Positions 35,586 to 43,049 of a DNA stretch of 64,000 nucleotides are shown one piece after another. Below the pieces are notes generated by a model. It was not told the DNA's origin and ran no database searches. It saw only the letters and a program-made list of their open reading frames with translations. A program made the position numbers and the translations under genes. Numbering within the stretch: the first letter of the stretch is position 1; the number at the start of each line of letters is the position of its first letter. This DNA is from Ravibacter sp964559125 (lineage in GTDB: Bacteria; Bacteroidota; Bacteroidia; Cytophagales; Spirosomataceae): contig CAZLGW010000013.1 of the NCBI GenBank assembly GCA_964559125.1, positions 62,001 to 126,000 on the forward strand, in the 5' to 3' direction.

Positions 35586-36140
35586 ATGATGGATATTAGA
35601 GACGAGACCCTGCGAATAATCGACCTGATTAATGATTCATACGAGAGTGAGGAGGCCTGGCACGGTCCGTCATTGGTTACAAGTCTTCGTGATGTATCTC
35701 CCACTGTAGCCGAAGCAAGACTTACTCCCAACACTCATTCTATTGCTGAAATAGTTTATCACATCACCACGTGGCGTATTTTTGTGGCCAGGAAGCTGCA
35801 GGGAGACAAGGAGTTTGATATCCGTACAGCAGATAAGGACTGGAAGGTTTTTGGTATGGTTGACGAGTTTGAATGGGAAACCCTGCAGATGGAACTGAGT
35901 CTTTCACAGGATGAACTGGTGACCCTACTGGAGCAGATCGAAAGCGATGCCTACCTGGAGGAGCTTGTTCCGGGGAAAAATTACAGTTTTTATACACTTC
36001 TTCACGGGATGATCCATCATGACCTTTATCATGCAGGCCAGATATCTCTGATAAAGAAAGGTCTGTTATTGAGGGGGTTGGAAGAGAGTGATATGGATGG
36101 ATACGGAAGCGACGATGAATACGGTCAGGATCTCTATTAA
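35586..36140 (+). CDS. DinB superfamily protein
   Basis: Starting at ATG 35586, the 184-residue protein has the DinB four-helix bundle with metal-ligand histidines in HSIAEIVYHITTWRIFVARK and GMIHHDLYHAGQISLIKKG, the latter being the family's HxxxHxGQ signature. The C-terminus is acidic (residues 165-184). The function is unknown; some members are thiol transferases. It is a second DinB-type gene in the window and is not closely similar to the one at 16.9 kb. Confidence 0.82.
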   Translation: MMDIRDETLRIIDLINDSYESEEAWHGPSLVTSLRDVSPTVAEARLTPNTHSIAEIVYHITTWRIFVARKLQGDKEFDIRTADKDWKVFGMVDEFEWETLQMELSLSQDELVTLLEQIESDAYLEELVPGKNYSFYTLLHGMIHHDLYHAGQISLIKKGLLLRGLEESDMDGYGSDDEYGQDLY

Positions 36141-36168
36141 CTCCTGAGAGCTTTTTAGACGATGTTGG

Positions 36169-36197
36169 TTTGTTTATGGAAAAAAAAGTTAAATTTG
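36169..36197 (+). promoter_or_regulatory. Bacteroidota promoter with no ORF downstream
   Basis: TTTG (36169-36172), a 17-base spacer and TAAATTTG (36190-36197) give the best match to the TTTG-N17-20-TAnnTTTG promoter form in the window. Transcription would start near 36204. Confidence 0.65.
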
Positions 36198-36203
36198 CAT
36201 TAT

Positions 36204-36320
36204 GTTTTGGTGCTTTAATGTTATTAAAGTAAAACTAAAGATTTAGATATGGCTTTGCCATATTTTTAATGGTGTGGATATATGTCGAAAAGCCACCTGA
36301 AGTTTCGGGTGGCTTTTTTG
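36204..36320 (+). ncRNA. Candidate small RNA of about 117 nt
   Basis: The unit runs from the predicted start after the promoter at 36169-36197 to a strong terminator at 36288-36320. The only in-frame ATG opens a 4-codon reading frame. Inside, a hairpin at 36247-36263 (ATATGGC TTT GCCATAT) is followed by TTTTTAA and could be an earlier terminator or a structural stem. The alternative is a leader with an attenuator for the DUF72 gene starting at 36393. No known RNA family was recognised. Confidence 0.5.
36288..36320 (+). terminator. Rho-independent terminator
   Basis: AAGCCACC pairs with GGTGGCTT, extended inside by GAA/TTC, and is followed by a T-run (36314-36319). Confidence 0.88.
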
Positions 36321-36392
36321 TATATTCGGGGAGTTATGGACTGTCGGTGCCGGTAGGCGACCGCCGACAACCTCTTATACAGACCAGCGACA

Positions 36393-37292
36393 ATGAAATT
36401 CGGAGCATTGGCAACCGTAGAAGGAATTGATTTCACACTGCCGGAAGACCACCCGGAAACCTGCAGAGTTTTAAGCAATGCGGGAAAGTTCGCGCCTTTC
36501 GGGATATATACCGGATGCGCCAAGTGGGGGAGAGCGGATCTGAAGAACTTTTATCCGCCACATGTGAAGGATGAGCTCTCCTACTATGCACGACAGTTTA
36601 ATTCGGTCGAGCTGAATACTGTCTACTACCATTTTCCCGAACCGGATCAGGTAACTAAATGGCGGGAGAGAACGCCCGGCACATTCAGGATTTTTCCGAA
36701 AGTAACAAAAGAGATCACCCATGGAGAAACGTTAGCCGCTCCCGGGGCTCTGATCGAACGTTATTGCAGGGGAATCATGCATTTTGAAGATCGCCTGGGG
36801 ACGGTATTCCTGCAATTTCACGAGCGTTTTGGACCCGAAAATTTGCGGCGACTGGAGGAAATACTGGGTCATTTTCCCCCGGAGATACCGCTGGCCGTCG
36901 AGCTGCGTCATCACGGATGGTTTTCAGATGAAGGAACTGCCGCTAAATACTATTGCTTGCTCGAGGGGTCAAAAATTGCGAATATTATAGTAGACAGCCC
37001 CGGAAGGCGGGATCTGCTCCATATGCGCCTGACCAGTCCCGTCGCTTTTGTGCGGTATGTCGGGGCCAATCACCCGTCTGATACAAGCAGGCTGGATGAT
37101 TGGGTAGAGCGGATCAGGCAATGGAGAGAGCAGGGGCTTCAGGAGCTATATTTCTTTGTTCATCAGCATACAGAAGCAGAATGTCCGGCGCTGGCGGCTC
37201 ATTTTATCAGGAAGCTGAACGCGGAACTGAACCTGGACCATCCGGTCCCCCTCATCCCCGCCGCAAACCACGGCCAATTGTCGCTTTTCTAA
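36393..37292 (+). CDS. DUF72 domain-containing protein
   Basis: The 299-residue TIM-barrel-like protein of the YecE/DUF72 family starts at ATG 36393. Motifs are FGIYTGCAKWGRADLKNFYP, NSVELNTVYYHFP (the family's VEvNsTFY-like motif), FRIFPKVTKEITH, LFVHQHT-like YFFVHQHTEAECPAL and VELRHHGWF. The biochemical role is not established. It lies downstream of the candidate sRNA unit and upstream of tag. Confidence 0.88.
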   Translation: MKFGALATVEGIDFTLPEDHPETCRVLSNAGKFAPFGIYTGCAKWGRADLKNFYPPHVKDELSYYARQFNSVELNTVYYHFPEPDQVTKWRERTPGTFRIFPKVTKEITHGETLAAPGALIERYCRGIMHFEDRLGTVFLQFHERFGPENLRRLEEILGHFPPEIPLAVELRHHGWFSDEGTAAKYYCLLEGSKIANIIVDSPGRRDLLHMRLTSPVAFVRYVGANHPSDTSRLDDWVERIRQWREQGLQELYFFVHQHTEAECPALAAHFIRKLNAELNLDHPVPLIPAANHGQLSLF

Positions 37293-37361
37293 GCTCGCTA
37301 CCGGGCCACACTATCTCATTACGACATCATTTCATCATCACATTGTCTCATCATCACATCT

Positions 37362-37910
37362 ATGTCATATTGCTCCTATATAAAAACGATGCAGCCGGAA
37401 GAAAGAAAGGCGTTGCACAGTAAGTATCACGATCTTCACTACGGTTTTCCTATCGACGACGACAACGAGCTCTTCGGGCGCCTGATCATGGAGATCAACC
37501 AGGCCGGCCTGAGCTGGGAGACGATCCTGAAGAAAGAAGGGTCGTTCAGGAAGGCATACCATAATTTCAGCATAGAAGCAGTTGCTGCTTACGGAGAAGC
37601 CGACCGGGAGAGACTACTGGCAGATCCCGGAATTATCCGGAACCGTCTCAAGATAAATGCCGCCATAGAAAATGCGCGTGTGATCAAAGGCCTGCAACAG
37701 GAATTCGGGTCTTTTCAGAAATGGCTGGAGCATCATCACCCCAAAACGAAGGAAGAATGGGTGAAGCTGTTCAGGAAAACATTTCGTTTTACGGGGGGTG
37801 AGATCGTTAATGAATTCATGATGAGCATCGGCTATCTGAAAGGAGCTCATTCGGAAGACTGCCCGGTTTACCAAATGATACTGGAGAGAGGCCCGATGTG
37901 GGCGAAATAG
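37362..37910 (+). CDS. tag: DNA-3-methyladenine glycosylase I
   Basis: The 182-residue base-excision enzyme removes 3-methyladenine from alkylated DNA. Family motifs are present: YHDLHYGFP, ELFGRLIMEINQAGLSWETIL (substrate pocket Glu/Trp) and RNRLKINAAIENA. The zinc-binding N-terminal Cys pair and the C-terminal His-rich end are reduced (MSYCSY, and CPVYQM near the end), as in other short Bacteroidota forms. It follows the DUF72 gene by 69 bases of CATC-rich low-complexity DNA. Confidence 0.9.
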   Translation: MSYCSYIKTMQPEERKALHSKYHDLHYGFPIDDDNELFGRLIMEINQAGLSWETILKKEGSFRKAYHNFSIEAVAAYGEADRERLLADPGIIRNRLKINAAIENARVIKGLQQEFGSFQKWLEHHHPKTKEEWVKLFRKTFRFTGGEIVNEFMMSIGYLKGAHSEDCPVYQMILERGPMWAK

Positions 37911-37957
37911 GATCCGGTCCATCTGGTTGTGAAAAAACTCTATAATTGTTTTATTGG

Positions 37958-37979
37958 TTAGGATTCCTAATTATATTTG
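37958..37979 (+). promoter_or_regulatory. Palindromic operator overlapping a -7 promoter element
   Basis: TTAGGA-T-TCCTAA (37958-37970) is a perfect palindrome around one base, directly followed by TATATTTG (37972-37979), a match to TAnnTTTG. It controls the small thioredoxin-like gene and possibly the MarR unit downstream. A dimeric winged-helix regulator such as the MarR protein at 38669 is the obvious candidate; this is inference. Confidence 0.6.
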
Positions 37980-38020
37980 TTCCGGCAATGGTGCCGGAGC
38001 AATTAAATCTGTCCAATCAA

Positions 38021-38254
38021 ATGAGCAAATCTGTTTTCTATCATGCCGGTTGCCCGGTATGTGTCAGCGCCGAACATGATATTATCGGCCTTGTAGGAGA
38101 ATCCAATGTGGAAGTTGTGCACCTGGGAGAAGACAGGCAGCGCATAGCTGAGGCTGAGCAGGTCGGTGTAAAATCGGTACCTGCGCTGGTTACCTCAAAC
38201 GGGAATGTGCTGCACATCAATTTCGGCGCATCTATGGCTGATGTAAAAGGCTGA
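38021..38254 (+). CDS. Small thioredoxin-fold protein
   Basis: Starting at ATG 38021 the protein has 77 residues (the frame extends upstream to 37946 but covers the promoter). It is a minimal thioredoxin/glutaredoxin-like domain: SVFYHAGCPVCVSAEHDII carries the CxxC motif, and KSVPALVTSNG carries the cis-Pro loop. It likely handles thiol redox chemistry in the cytoplasm. It is followed by a strong terminator, yet lies in the same orientation as the MarR regulator 400 bases on. Confidence 0.8.
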   Translation: MSKSVFYHAGCPVCVSAEHDIIGLVGESNVEVVHLGEDRQRIAEAEQVGVKSVPALVTSNGNVLHINFGASMADVKG

Positions 38255-38262
38255 AAAATTAA

Positions 38263-38300
38263 CTGCTGCCGGTCGACCTTGCGGCAGCAGTATTTTTTTC
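38263..38300 (+). terminator. Rho-independent terminator after the thioredoxin-like gene
   Basis: CTGCTGCCG (38263-38271) pairs perfectly with CGGCAGCAG (38282-38290), followed by TATTTTTTTC. Confidence 0.92.
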
Positions 38301-38390
38301 TTTATATTCGCCTGAGTCGGAATACGGCTTTAGTCTATTCACCATTCACTCCTTAGCCTGTTCTATTTATTTTATTAAACCATAAAAACC

Positions 38391-38639
38391 ATGGATTGCA
38401 GACTTACGATAGGGGAGAGCGAGACATTTCTCGGGATACTGACACGGTGCATGGAAGCCGGGGAGCGGGTCGACATGATCCTGGATGAGAACGGCCTGAC
38501 CCGGGCGGCAGGGCATATAAGGTCTGTCAATACCGAAGATGGGCAAAGCTTCCTGGAAATGGAAAATGGCCGGAGAATAGAAATCGGTTCTGTCGTCGCC
38601 GTAAACGGTGTTTTTGCTTCGGCTTATTCGGGATGCTGA
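38391..38639 (+). CDS. Small conserved hypothetical protein
   Basis: The 82-residue protein begins MDCRLTIGESETFLG and has a beta-rich pattern (MILDENGLTRAAGHIRSVN, FLEMENGRRIEIGSVVAVNG) that resembles short Sm-like or Rho-binding-antiterminator-like folds, but this is weak. No signal or membrane segment is seen. It precedes the MarR gene by 29 bases on the same strand and is probably cotranscribed with it. Confidence 0.65.
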   Translation: MDCRLTIGESETFLGILTRCMEAGERVDMILDENGLTRAAGHIRSVNTEDGQSFLEMENGRRIEIGSVVAVNGVFASAYSGC

Positions 38640-38668
38640 ACAATTTTCCAGATACTTTTGCCTGACCT

Positions 38669-39262
38669 ATGCCGGTTTTCGATCCCTTTGAGCAAAATAC
38701 CGACCTCGATAAGAAGATTGTGGCCGGCCTGGAGCGCCTGTCACAGGTGTTCAGGCAATTGCTGTGGGATCAGGCCAAAGAGCATCAGCTGAGCCCCATC
38801 CAGATACAAATCCTGATCTTTGTCCGGTACCACCGGCCGGAGTATAGTAATGTGAGCAACCTGGCAAGGGAGTTCGGCGTAACCAAGCCTACCATAAGCG
38901 ATGCGGTCAAAATACTGGAACAGAAAAACCTTTTGCAGAAAATCGCTGACCCTAATGACAGCAGACGTTCGAGCCTGCGGCTTACGGATTCGGGAGAATA
39001 TATCGCACTGAAATCTGCTCATTATGCGACACCCTTTACAGGATGGCTGAAAGAAGTGCCTGAAGGGGAAAAGGAAAGCCTTTGGAAGCATATCTCCGGC
39101 ATTATCTTTTCATTTAACCGGGCCGGTATCATCAGTGTTCAGCGTACATGCTATCTCTGCAGGCATTACCAGGCAAAGGATGGCATCCATTACTGCAACC
39201 TGCTCCATAAACAGCTGTTTTCTGAGGACATCCGCCTGGACTGTCCCGAGTTCAGCGAATGA
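38669..39262 (+). CDS. MarR family regulator with C-terminal four-Cys motif
   Basis: The 197-residue protein has a winged-helix MarR domain (residues 20-135: HQLSPIQIQILIFVRYHRPE, NLAREFGVTKPTISDAVKIL, DPNDSRRSSLRLTDSG). A C-terminal extension follows with Cys161, Cys164, Cys176 and Cys192 (C-x2-C-x11-C-x15-C), which looks like a zinc or Fe-S ligand set and is not part of ordinary MarR proteins. Redox or metal sensing is inferred. The palindrome at 37958-37970 is a plausible operator. Confidence 0.85.
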   Translation: MPVFDPFEQNTDLDKKIVAGLERLSQVFRQLLWDQAKEHQLSPIQIQILIFVRYHRPEYSNVSNLAREFGVTKPTISDAVKILEQKNLLQKIADPNDSRRSSLRLTDSGEYIALKSAHYATPFTGWLKEVPEGEKESLWKHISGIIFSFNRAGIISVQRTCYLCRHYQAKDGIHYCNLLHKQLFSEDIRLDCPEFSE

Positions 39263-39294
39263 ACCGGCAGCTCTGCCGGTTGAGAGCTTTAGCG

Positions 39295-39654
39295 TTATCC
39301 TTTTGAGAGCTTACCTTTCAGGAATTCCTGCAGAATCAGTGCGTGTGAGTATTCTTCATCCCTGTAAGCATAGACCAGCGTGATAACCTGCTGGGCTCTG
39401 TTTTTCTCCAGGAATTCGGTCACAGCAGGGTTAGCGGATAGCTCTGACCTGTACCGTTTTTTGAATTCTTCCCACCGTTCCGGCTGATGCCCGTACCACT
39501 TACGAAGCTCGGCGCTGGGCGCGAGGTCTTTCTCCCATGCTTCAAGGCGTGCGTTATTTTTAGAGATCCCCCTGGGCCAGAGCCGGTCGACAAGCACCCT
39601 GTAGCCGTCAGTGGGGAGGGGGTTTTCATAAACCCGTTTGATTTTTATATCCAT
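39295..39654 (-). CDS. DUF488 family protein
   Basis: The 119-residue protein is a compact DUF488 member: KRVYENPLPTDGYRVLVDRL, WPRGISK, WEKDLAPSAELRKWYGHQPE, and LVYAYRDEEYSHALILQEFL are all characteristic. Function is unknown; the fold is rossmann-like with conserved Arg/Asp residues. It converges with the MarR gene. Confidence 0.88.
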   Translation of the reverse strand: MDIKIKRVYENPLPTDGYRVLVDRLWPRGISKNNARLEAWEKDLAPSAELRKWYGHQPERWEEFKKRYRSELSANPAVTEFLEKNRAQQVITLVYAYRDEEYSHALILQEFLKGKLSKG

Positions 39655-39689
39655 TTTGAGACTGCCGTTATAGAGTTATAATTTGTACT

Positions 39690-39723
39690 CTCAAATAAAA
39701 GATAAATTTATCTTTTATTTGAG
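39690..39723. promoter_or_regulatory. 34-bp perfect palindrome, candidate NsrR/Rrf2 operator
   Basis: The sequence is a perfect inverted repeat centred between 39706 and 39707; each 17-base arm contains CAAATAAAAGATAAA or its complement. The core AAGAT-N6-ATCTT resembles the AAGATG half-sites of NsrR. The right ATCT half (39710) is 24 bases before the TA of the -7 box at 39734, the same distance as at the Rrf2 gene's own promoter (42474 to 42498). Confidence 0.75.
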
Positions 39724-39733
39724 GATTAATACC

Positions 39734-39741
39734 TATTTTTG
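39734..39741 (+). promoter_or_regulatory. -7 element of the NO-response operon
   Basis: TATTTTTG matches TAnnTTTG. The palindrome just upstream covers the expected -33 position, so binding there should repress. Confidence 0.6.
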
Positions 39742-39767
39742 CTAAGTAAGAAGAAGAGATAAACATC

Positions 39768-39908
39768 ATGCCTATTCATTCAGGTGAACGATTAACTATT
39801 AATACAGCGCATCACAATCTCCGCAGGAACGCATTCTACAATATAGTAAGCCCCTGCGGGACTAATTCTAACGAGCAGCTGATAATAAGTGATAAGCAGC
39901 GATACTAA
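39768..39908 (+). CDS. Possible 46-residue leader peptide
   Basis: This is the first ATG frame after the predicted transcription start (about 39748); it encodes 46 residues beginning MPIHSGERLTIN and ending SDKQRY, and stops 38 bases before the DUF1858/DUF2249 gene. It has no recognisable domain and may be an unrelated open frame in a 5' leader. Coding status is uncertain. Confidence 0.3.
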   Translation: MPIHSGERLTINTAHHNLRRNAFYNIVSPCGTNSNEQLIISDKQRY

Positions 39909-39946
39909 GTAAGTAACGTAATAAGCACATAATACCTGCTACACAT

Positions 39947-40780
39947 ATGAAAATAACCCCCAACACCCGCATCTCACAGCTCATCGAAGCCGATACTGCG
40001 GTAATAGAAGTCCTCGCTTCGGTATCAAAACCGTTCAAGCGACTAAAGAATCCGATCCTGAGAAAAATAATGGCACCCAGGGCGACAATCGCTGAGGCCG
40101 CGAAGATGGGCGGCTGCACTGTAGAAGCGATTATGACTGCGCTACGGCCGCTGGGATTCGAGTATGAGAGCGCCGAACCCGAAAGAGAAGTTGCAGCAAT
40201 AGCGCCGGAATGGCTGTCGGCTGCATCTGAAGAATCGGTTATAAGATTTGATGTCCGCGACATTATCGAGTCGGGGACCGACCCGCTCAGGGAAATTATC
40301 AGTGCCTTTAAGAAGGTCCCGCCGGGAAGGGTCCTGTGTATTATCAATAGTTTCGTGCCGACACCCCTTATTCACCTGTTACGGCAGGAAAAAGCAGAGG
40401 ATAGTTATGTCGAGACGGTCTCCGATAAGGAATTTCATACCTATTTTCTTAAAAAACGGGAGGAAGGGCAAAGGCATGAGAATACTTCCGGTGCGGAAAA
40501 GAAAGAGAGGAAAGAATCTGAAGAACCGTTCGAAGAAATCCTCAGCCGTTTTCCCCCGGAAAAAATAAGAGAAACAGACGTGCGGGAGCTCGAAATGCCG
40601 CTTCCGATGCAGAAGATCCTGAAAGAGCTTGAAAGCCTTCCGCCGGACAGCGCCCTGTTTGTACATCATAAGCGTATTCCGGTCTATCTTCTCGAAGAGC
40701 TTTCGGGCAAAGGTTATGAAGTGCACGTAAAGACGATAGATGAACGGAATGTAAAAATGATCCTGTTCAGAGAAGGCTGA
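39947..40780 (+). CDS. DUF1858 plus tandem DUF2249 domain protein
   Basis: The 277-residue cytoplasmic protein has an N-terminal DUF1858-like domain (residues 1-65: ITPNTRISQLIEADTAVIEV, TIAEAAKMGGCTVEAIM), then two DUF2249-like domains (about residues 95-170, FDVRDIIESGTDPLREIISA, and residues 205-277, ETDVRELEMPLPMQKILKEL), separated by a highly charged Lys/Glu linker. Both domain types are frequent in bacterial NO and nitrite-reduction clusters; the chemistry is unknown. It opens an operon behind the NsrR-like palindrome. Confidence 0.82.
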   Translation: MKITPNTRISQLIEADTAVIEVLASVSKPFKRLKNPILRKIMAPRATIAEAAKMGGCTVEAIMTALRPLGFEYESAEPEREVAAIAPEWLSAASEESVIRFDVRDIIESGTDPLREIISAFKKVPPGRVLCIINSFVPTPLIHLLRQEKAEDSYVETVSDKEFHTYFLKKREEGQRHENTSGAEKKERKESEEPFEEILSRFPPEKIRETDVRELEMPLPMQKILKELESLPPDSALFVHHKRIPVYLLEELSGKGYEVHVKTIDERNVKMILFREG

Positions 40781-40811
40781 TCTTCAATAAAATGCAAACC
40801 GAAACCATACT

Positions 40812-42095
40812 ATGACCATTACGGGACCGGGAAGAGATACGCCGCCGTCGGCCGTCATTCCCTTTTATGCGGGAGGGGCATTGGCTTTTTTTGTGCTTTG
40901 CCTGTTATTACTGATCAGTCCGGCGAGCCTGACCACCCACCATTTTAACCCACATCTGCTTTCAATTGTACATATGGCAGCTTTAGGGTGGGGGACAATG
41001 ATCATTTTCGGGGCGGCGCATCAGTTGTTGCCTGTCATATTCGAAAGGAATCTTTTTAGTCCGGCAGCGGCAACATTCTGCTTTTACACACTCACAGCGG
41101 GTACGGCACTGCTTGTCTTCTCTTTCAGGGATTTCCGTACAGGGGGGGTAATGATAGGCGGAGGGGGATTGGTTGTTTTGTCGGTATTGATGTATACGGT
41201 CAATGTAATCGCCACGGCATCAATTCATAAGCGTCGCACCCCGGAAGGGCTTTTTATTGTTATCTCAGCATTGTGGCTCTTGCTGACTGTATCCATCGGA
41301 CTGTTGCTTGCCGTAAATTTCAGCTACCCTTTTTTCAGTAAGAATCACCTTGAAGTGCTCGTGCTCCACGCCCACGCAGGACTGGCAGGATGGTTTTTGC
41401 AGCTGATTACCGGCGTGAGCGTCCGGCTCGTTCCTATGTTTCTCGTGGCCAGGTCGTCGAAGGGATCCTGGCTGTGGTATGCTTTTGCGCTTCAGAATAC
41501 CGGCCTGCTCCTTTTTATGGCCGACGGTTATTTTTCCGGGCCGGTTCGCTGGCGGATGATGATCTATGCGTTACTCGTTGCGGCCGGAATCGCGGCCTGG
41601 TTGGGTTATCTTTACGACGCTTACCAGAAACGGCTGAAAAAGCGTATTGACGTGCAGATGAAGCATACTTTCGTTTCTTTTGCAGCCCTTATTGCAGCAG
41701 TATTGCTCATACCGGCTGTTTTATATGCAGAAGGCTATCGCTGGGCCATACTTTACGGATCACTGCTGTTTATGGGGTGGGTCACCGGGATCATCCTGGG
41801 TAAGACATTCAAGACGCTGCCCTTTATCGTATGGAATATGCATTACAAAAACCTGACGGGTAAGGTGGCAGTTCCGCTGCCCAAAGATCTTTACAATGAA
41901 AGGGTGGTTTTATGGCAATACAGGGTTTTCATAACCGCTTCCGGTTTGCTGGCTGCCGGCATTTTGCTGGATAGCCTGGCGATGATCCGGGTAGCCTCCG
42001 CCGTATGGCTGCTGCTGTCGCTCCTTTACCTGTTTAACGTGCTGCAGGTATTGTTTCACCGGGCGAAAGCAAATGACGGAGCCCGGTCCGCCTAA
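40812..42095 (+). CDS. Polytopic membrane protein related to heme-copper oxidase subunit I/NnrS-like proteins
   Basis: The 427-residue protein has about 12 hydrophobic helices. Conserved His-containing stretches are HHFNPHLLSIVHMAALGWGT, FGAAHQLLPVI and VLHAHAGLAGWFLQLITGVS, which recall the heme-ligand helices of heme-copper oxidases and NnrS but lack a recognisable Cu/Fe-B HH pair. It could be an NO-related heme membrane protein. It lies 31 bases after the DUF2249 gene and 21 before the MIP18-like gene, so all three form one operon. Confidence 0.7.
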   Translation: MTITGPGRDTPPSAVIPFYAGGALAFFVLCLLLLISPASLTTHHFNPHLLSIVHMAALGWGTMIIFGAAHQLLPVIFERNLFSPAAATFCFYTLTAGTALLVFSFRDFRTGGVMIGGGGLVVLSVLMYTVNVIATASIHKRRTPEGLFIVISALWLLLTVSIGLLLAVNFSYPFFSKNHLEVLVLHAHAGLAGWFLQLITGVSVRLVPMFLVARSSKGSWLWYAFALQNTGLLLFMADGYFSGPVRWRMMIYALLVAAGIAAWLGYLYDAYQKRLKKRIDVQMKHTFVSFAALIAAVLLIPAVLYAEGYRWAILYGSLLFMGWVTGIILGKTFKTLPFIVWNMHYKNLTGKVAVPLPKDLYNERVVLWQYRVFITASGLLAAGILLDSLAMIRVASAVWLLLSLLYLFNVLQVLFHRAKANDGARSA

Positions 42096-42116
42096 AAACT
42101 TTATAATTCTATTCCT

Positions 42117-42443
42117 ATGAATCAGTCAGAAACATCCGCTCATCCGGCCGAAAAAGAAAAGGCTATCAACGCACTATATAAAGTAATAGACCCCGAGCTT
42201 TTCGTGAACGTCGTAGATCTGGGGCTTATTTACGAGGTGACATTTATCCCTGACAACAGCATTCACGTGCTGATGACTTTATCGACCCCGCACTGCCCTA
42301 TGGGGGAAGCTATTACCAATGGGGTCAGGAATGCCCTGGAAATTGCTTTTCCCGATCGTGAAGTACGGATAGACCTGACGTTCGATCCGCTTTGGAACTT
42401 CGAAATGTTATCGGAGGAGGGAAAACGGCAGCTCGGGATGTAA
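42117..42443 (+). CDS. MIP18/SufT-like (DUF59) Fe-S assembly factor
   Basis: The 108-residue protein is a compact DUF59 domain: INALYKVIDPELFVNVVDLG, LIYEV, LMTLSTPHCPMGEAITNG (conserved Cys/Thr-rich loop) and VRIDLTFDPLWNFEMLSEEG. DUF59 proteins help mature Fe-S proteins. In an NO-responsive operon it would repair or assemble Fe-S clusters damaged by NO, which is inference. The 3' end is 81 bases before the Rrf2 regulator, which has its own promoter. Confidence 0.9.
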   Translation: MNQSETSAHPAEKEKAINALYKVIDPELFVNVVDLGLIYEVTFIPDNSIHVLMTLSTPHCPMGEAITNGVRNALEIAFPDREVRIDLTFDPLWNFEMLSEEGKRQLGM

Positions 42444-42462
42444 AGAAGTATAAAAAATAAAT

Positions 42463-42485
42463 AAAAGATATTTATCTCTTTTATT
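42463..42485. promoter_or_regulatory. Second candidate NsrR/Rrf2 operator, upstream of the regulator gene
   Basis: AAAAGAT-ATTT-ATCT-C-TTTTATT is an imperfect version of the palindrome at 39690-39723 with a spacer two bases shorter and one extra base in the right arm. Its right ATCT begins 24 bases before the TA of the -7 box, exactly as at the other site, so autoregulation by the Rrf2 protein is the simplest reading. Confidence 0.65.
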
Positions 42486-42497
42486 ATTGGCTTTCAC

Positions 42498-42505
42498 TAT
42501 ATTTG
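42498..42505 (+). promoter_or_regulatory. -7 element of the Rrf2 regulator
   Basis: TATATTTG matches TAnnTTTG, 19 bases before the ATG at 42525. Confidence 0.6.
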
Positions 42506-42524
42506 TACCGAAAAAAATGGTGTT

Positions 42525-42956
42525 ATGTTTTCCAAAACTTGCGAATATGCGATCAGGGCTATGATATTCATCGCTCAGAAAACGAGGGAAGGCGATAGGA
42601 TCGGGATCAAAGATATTGCCAAAGGGATAGATTCCCCTGAACATTTCATTGCCAAAATACTCCAGGAGTTGAGCCGTAAAGGAATTGTCCAGTCGGCCAA
42701 AGGGCCTAACGGAGGATTTTACCTTGACAATATTTCGATGAATCGCTCACTGGCTGATATCGTGCGGGCGGTAGATGGCGATAAAATATTCCGGGGGTGT
42801 GGCCTGGGTTTACGGCAATGCTCCGAGGCACAGCCTTGTCCTATTCACCACGAGTTCAAAAAGATACGTCTTGGCCTCTTCGAAATGCTGGATAATTCTA
42901 AAGTCGGAGCTTTTACGGATGCCCTGGAAAGTAGCCTGGCGTTTTTGAAACGATGA
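42525..42956 (+). CDS. Rrf2 family regulator, NsrR-like [2Fe-2S]/[4Fe-4S] NO sensor
   Basis: The 143-residue winged-helix protein begins MFSKTCEYAIRAMIFIAQ, the usual Rrf2 start. The DNA-binding part includes IGIKDIAKGIDSPEHFIAKI and LQELSRKGIVQSAKGPNGGF. Cys92, Cys99 and Cys105 lie in GCGLGLRQCSEAQPC, the same positions and spacing as the cluster ligands of characterised NsrR proteins. In NsrR, NO nitrosylates the cluster and relieves repression. The palindromes upstream of this gene and of the DUF2249 operon are the likely sites, and the cluster of NO genes is the likely regulon. Confidence 0.85.
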   Translation: MFSKTCEYAIRAMIFIAQKTREGDRIGIKDIAKGIDSPEHFIAKILQELSRKGIVQSAKGPNGGFYLDNISMNRSLADIVRAVDGDKIFRGCGLGLRQCSEAQPCPIHHEFKKIRLGLFEMLDNSKVGAFTDALESSLAFLKR

Positions 42957-42967
42957 TTTTTCGGCTG

Positions 42968-42985
42968 TCAGCTGTCAGAAATCAG
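42968..42985. repeat. Left copy of an 18-bp inverted repeat flanking the heme-copper subunit gene
   Basis: TCAGCTGTCAGAAATCAG here is the exact reverse complement of 45248-45265. Confidence 0.8.
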
Positions 42986-43049
42986 CCGTCAGCCCGCGTG
43001 CGGTACAGCGGTGAGGCATAACAAACAGCAGTACCGCGTTTACGAGTCA

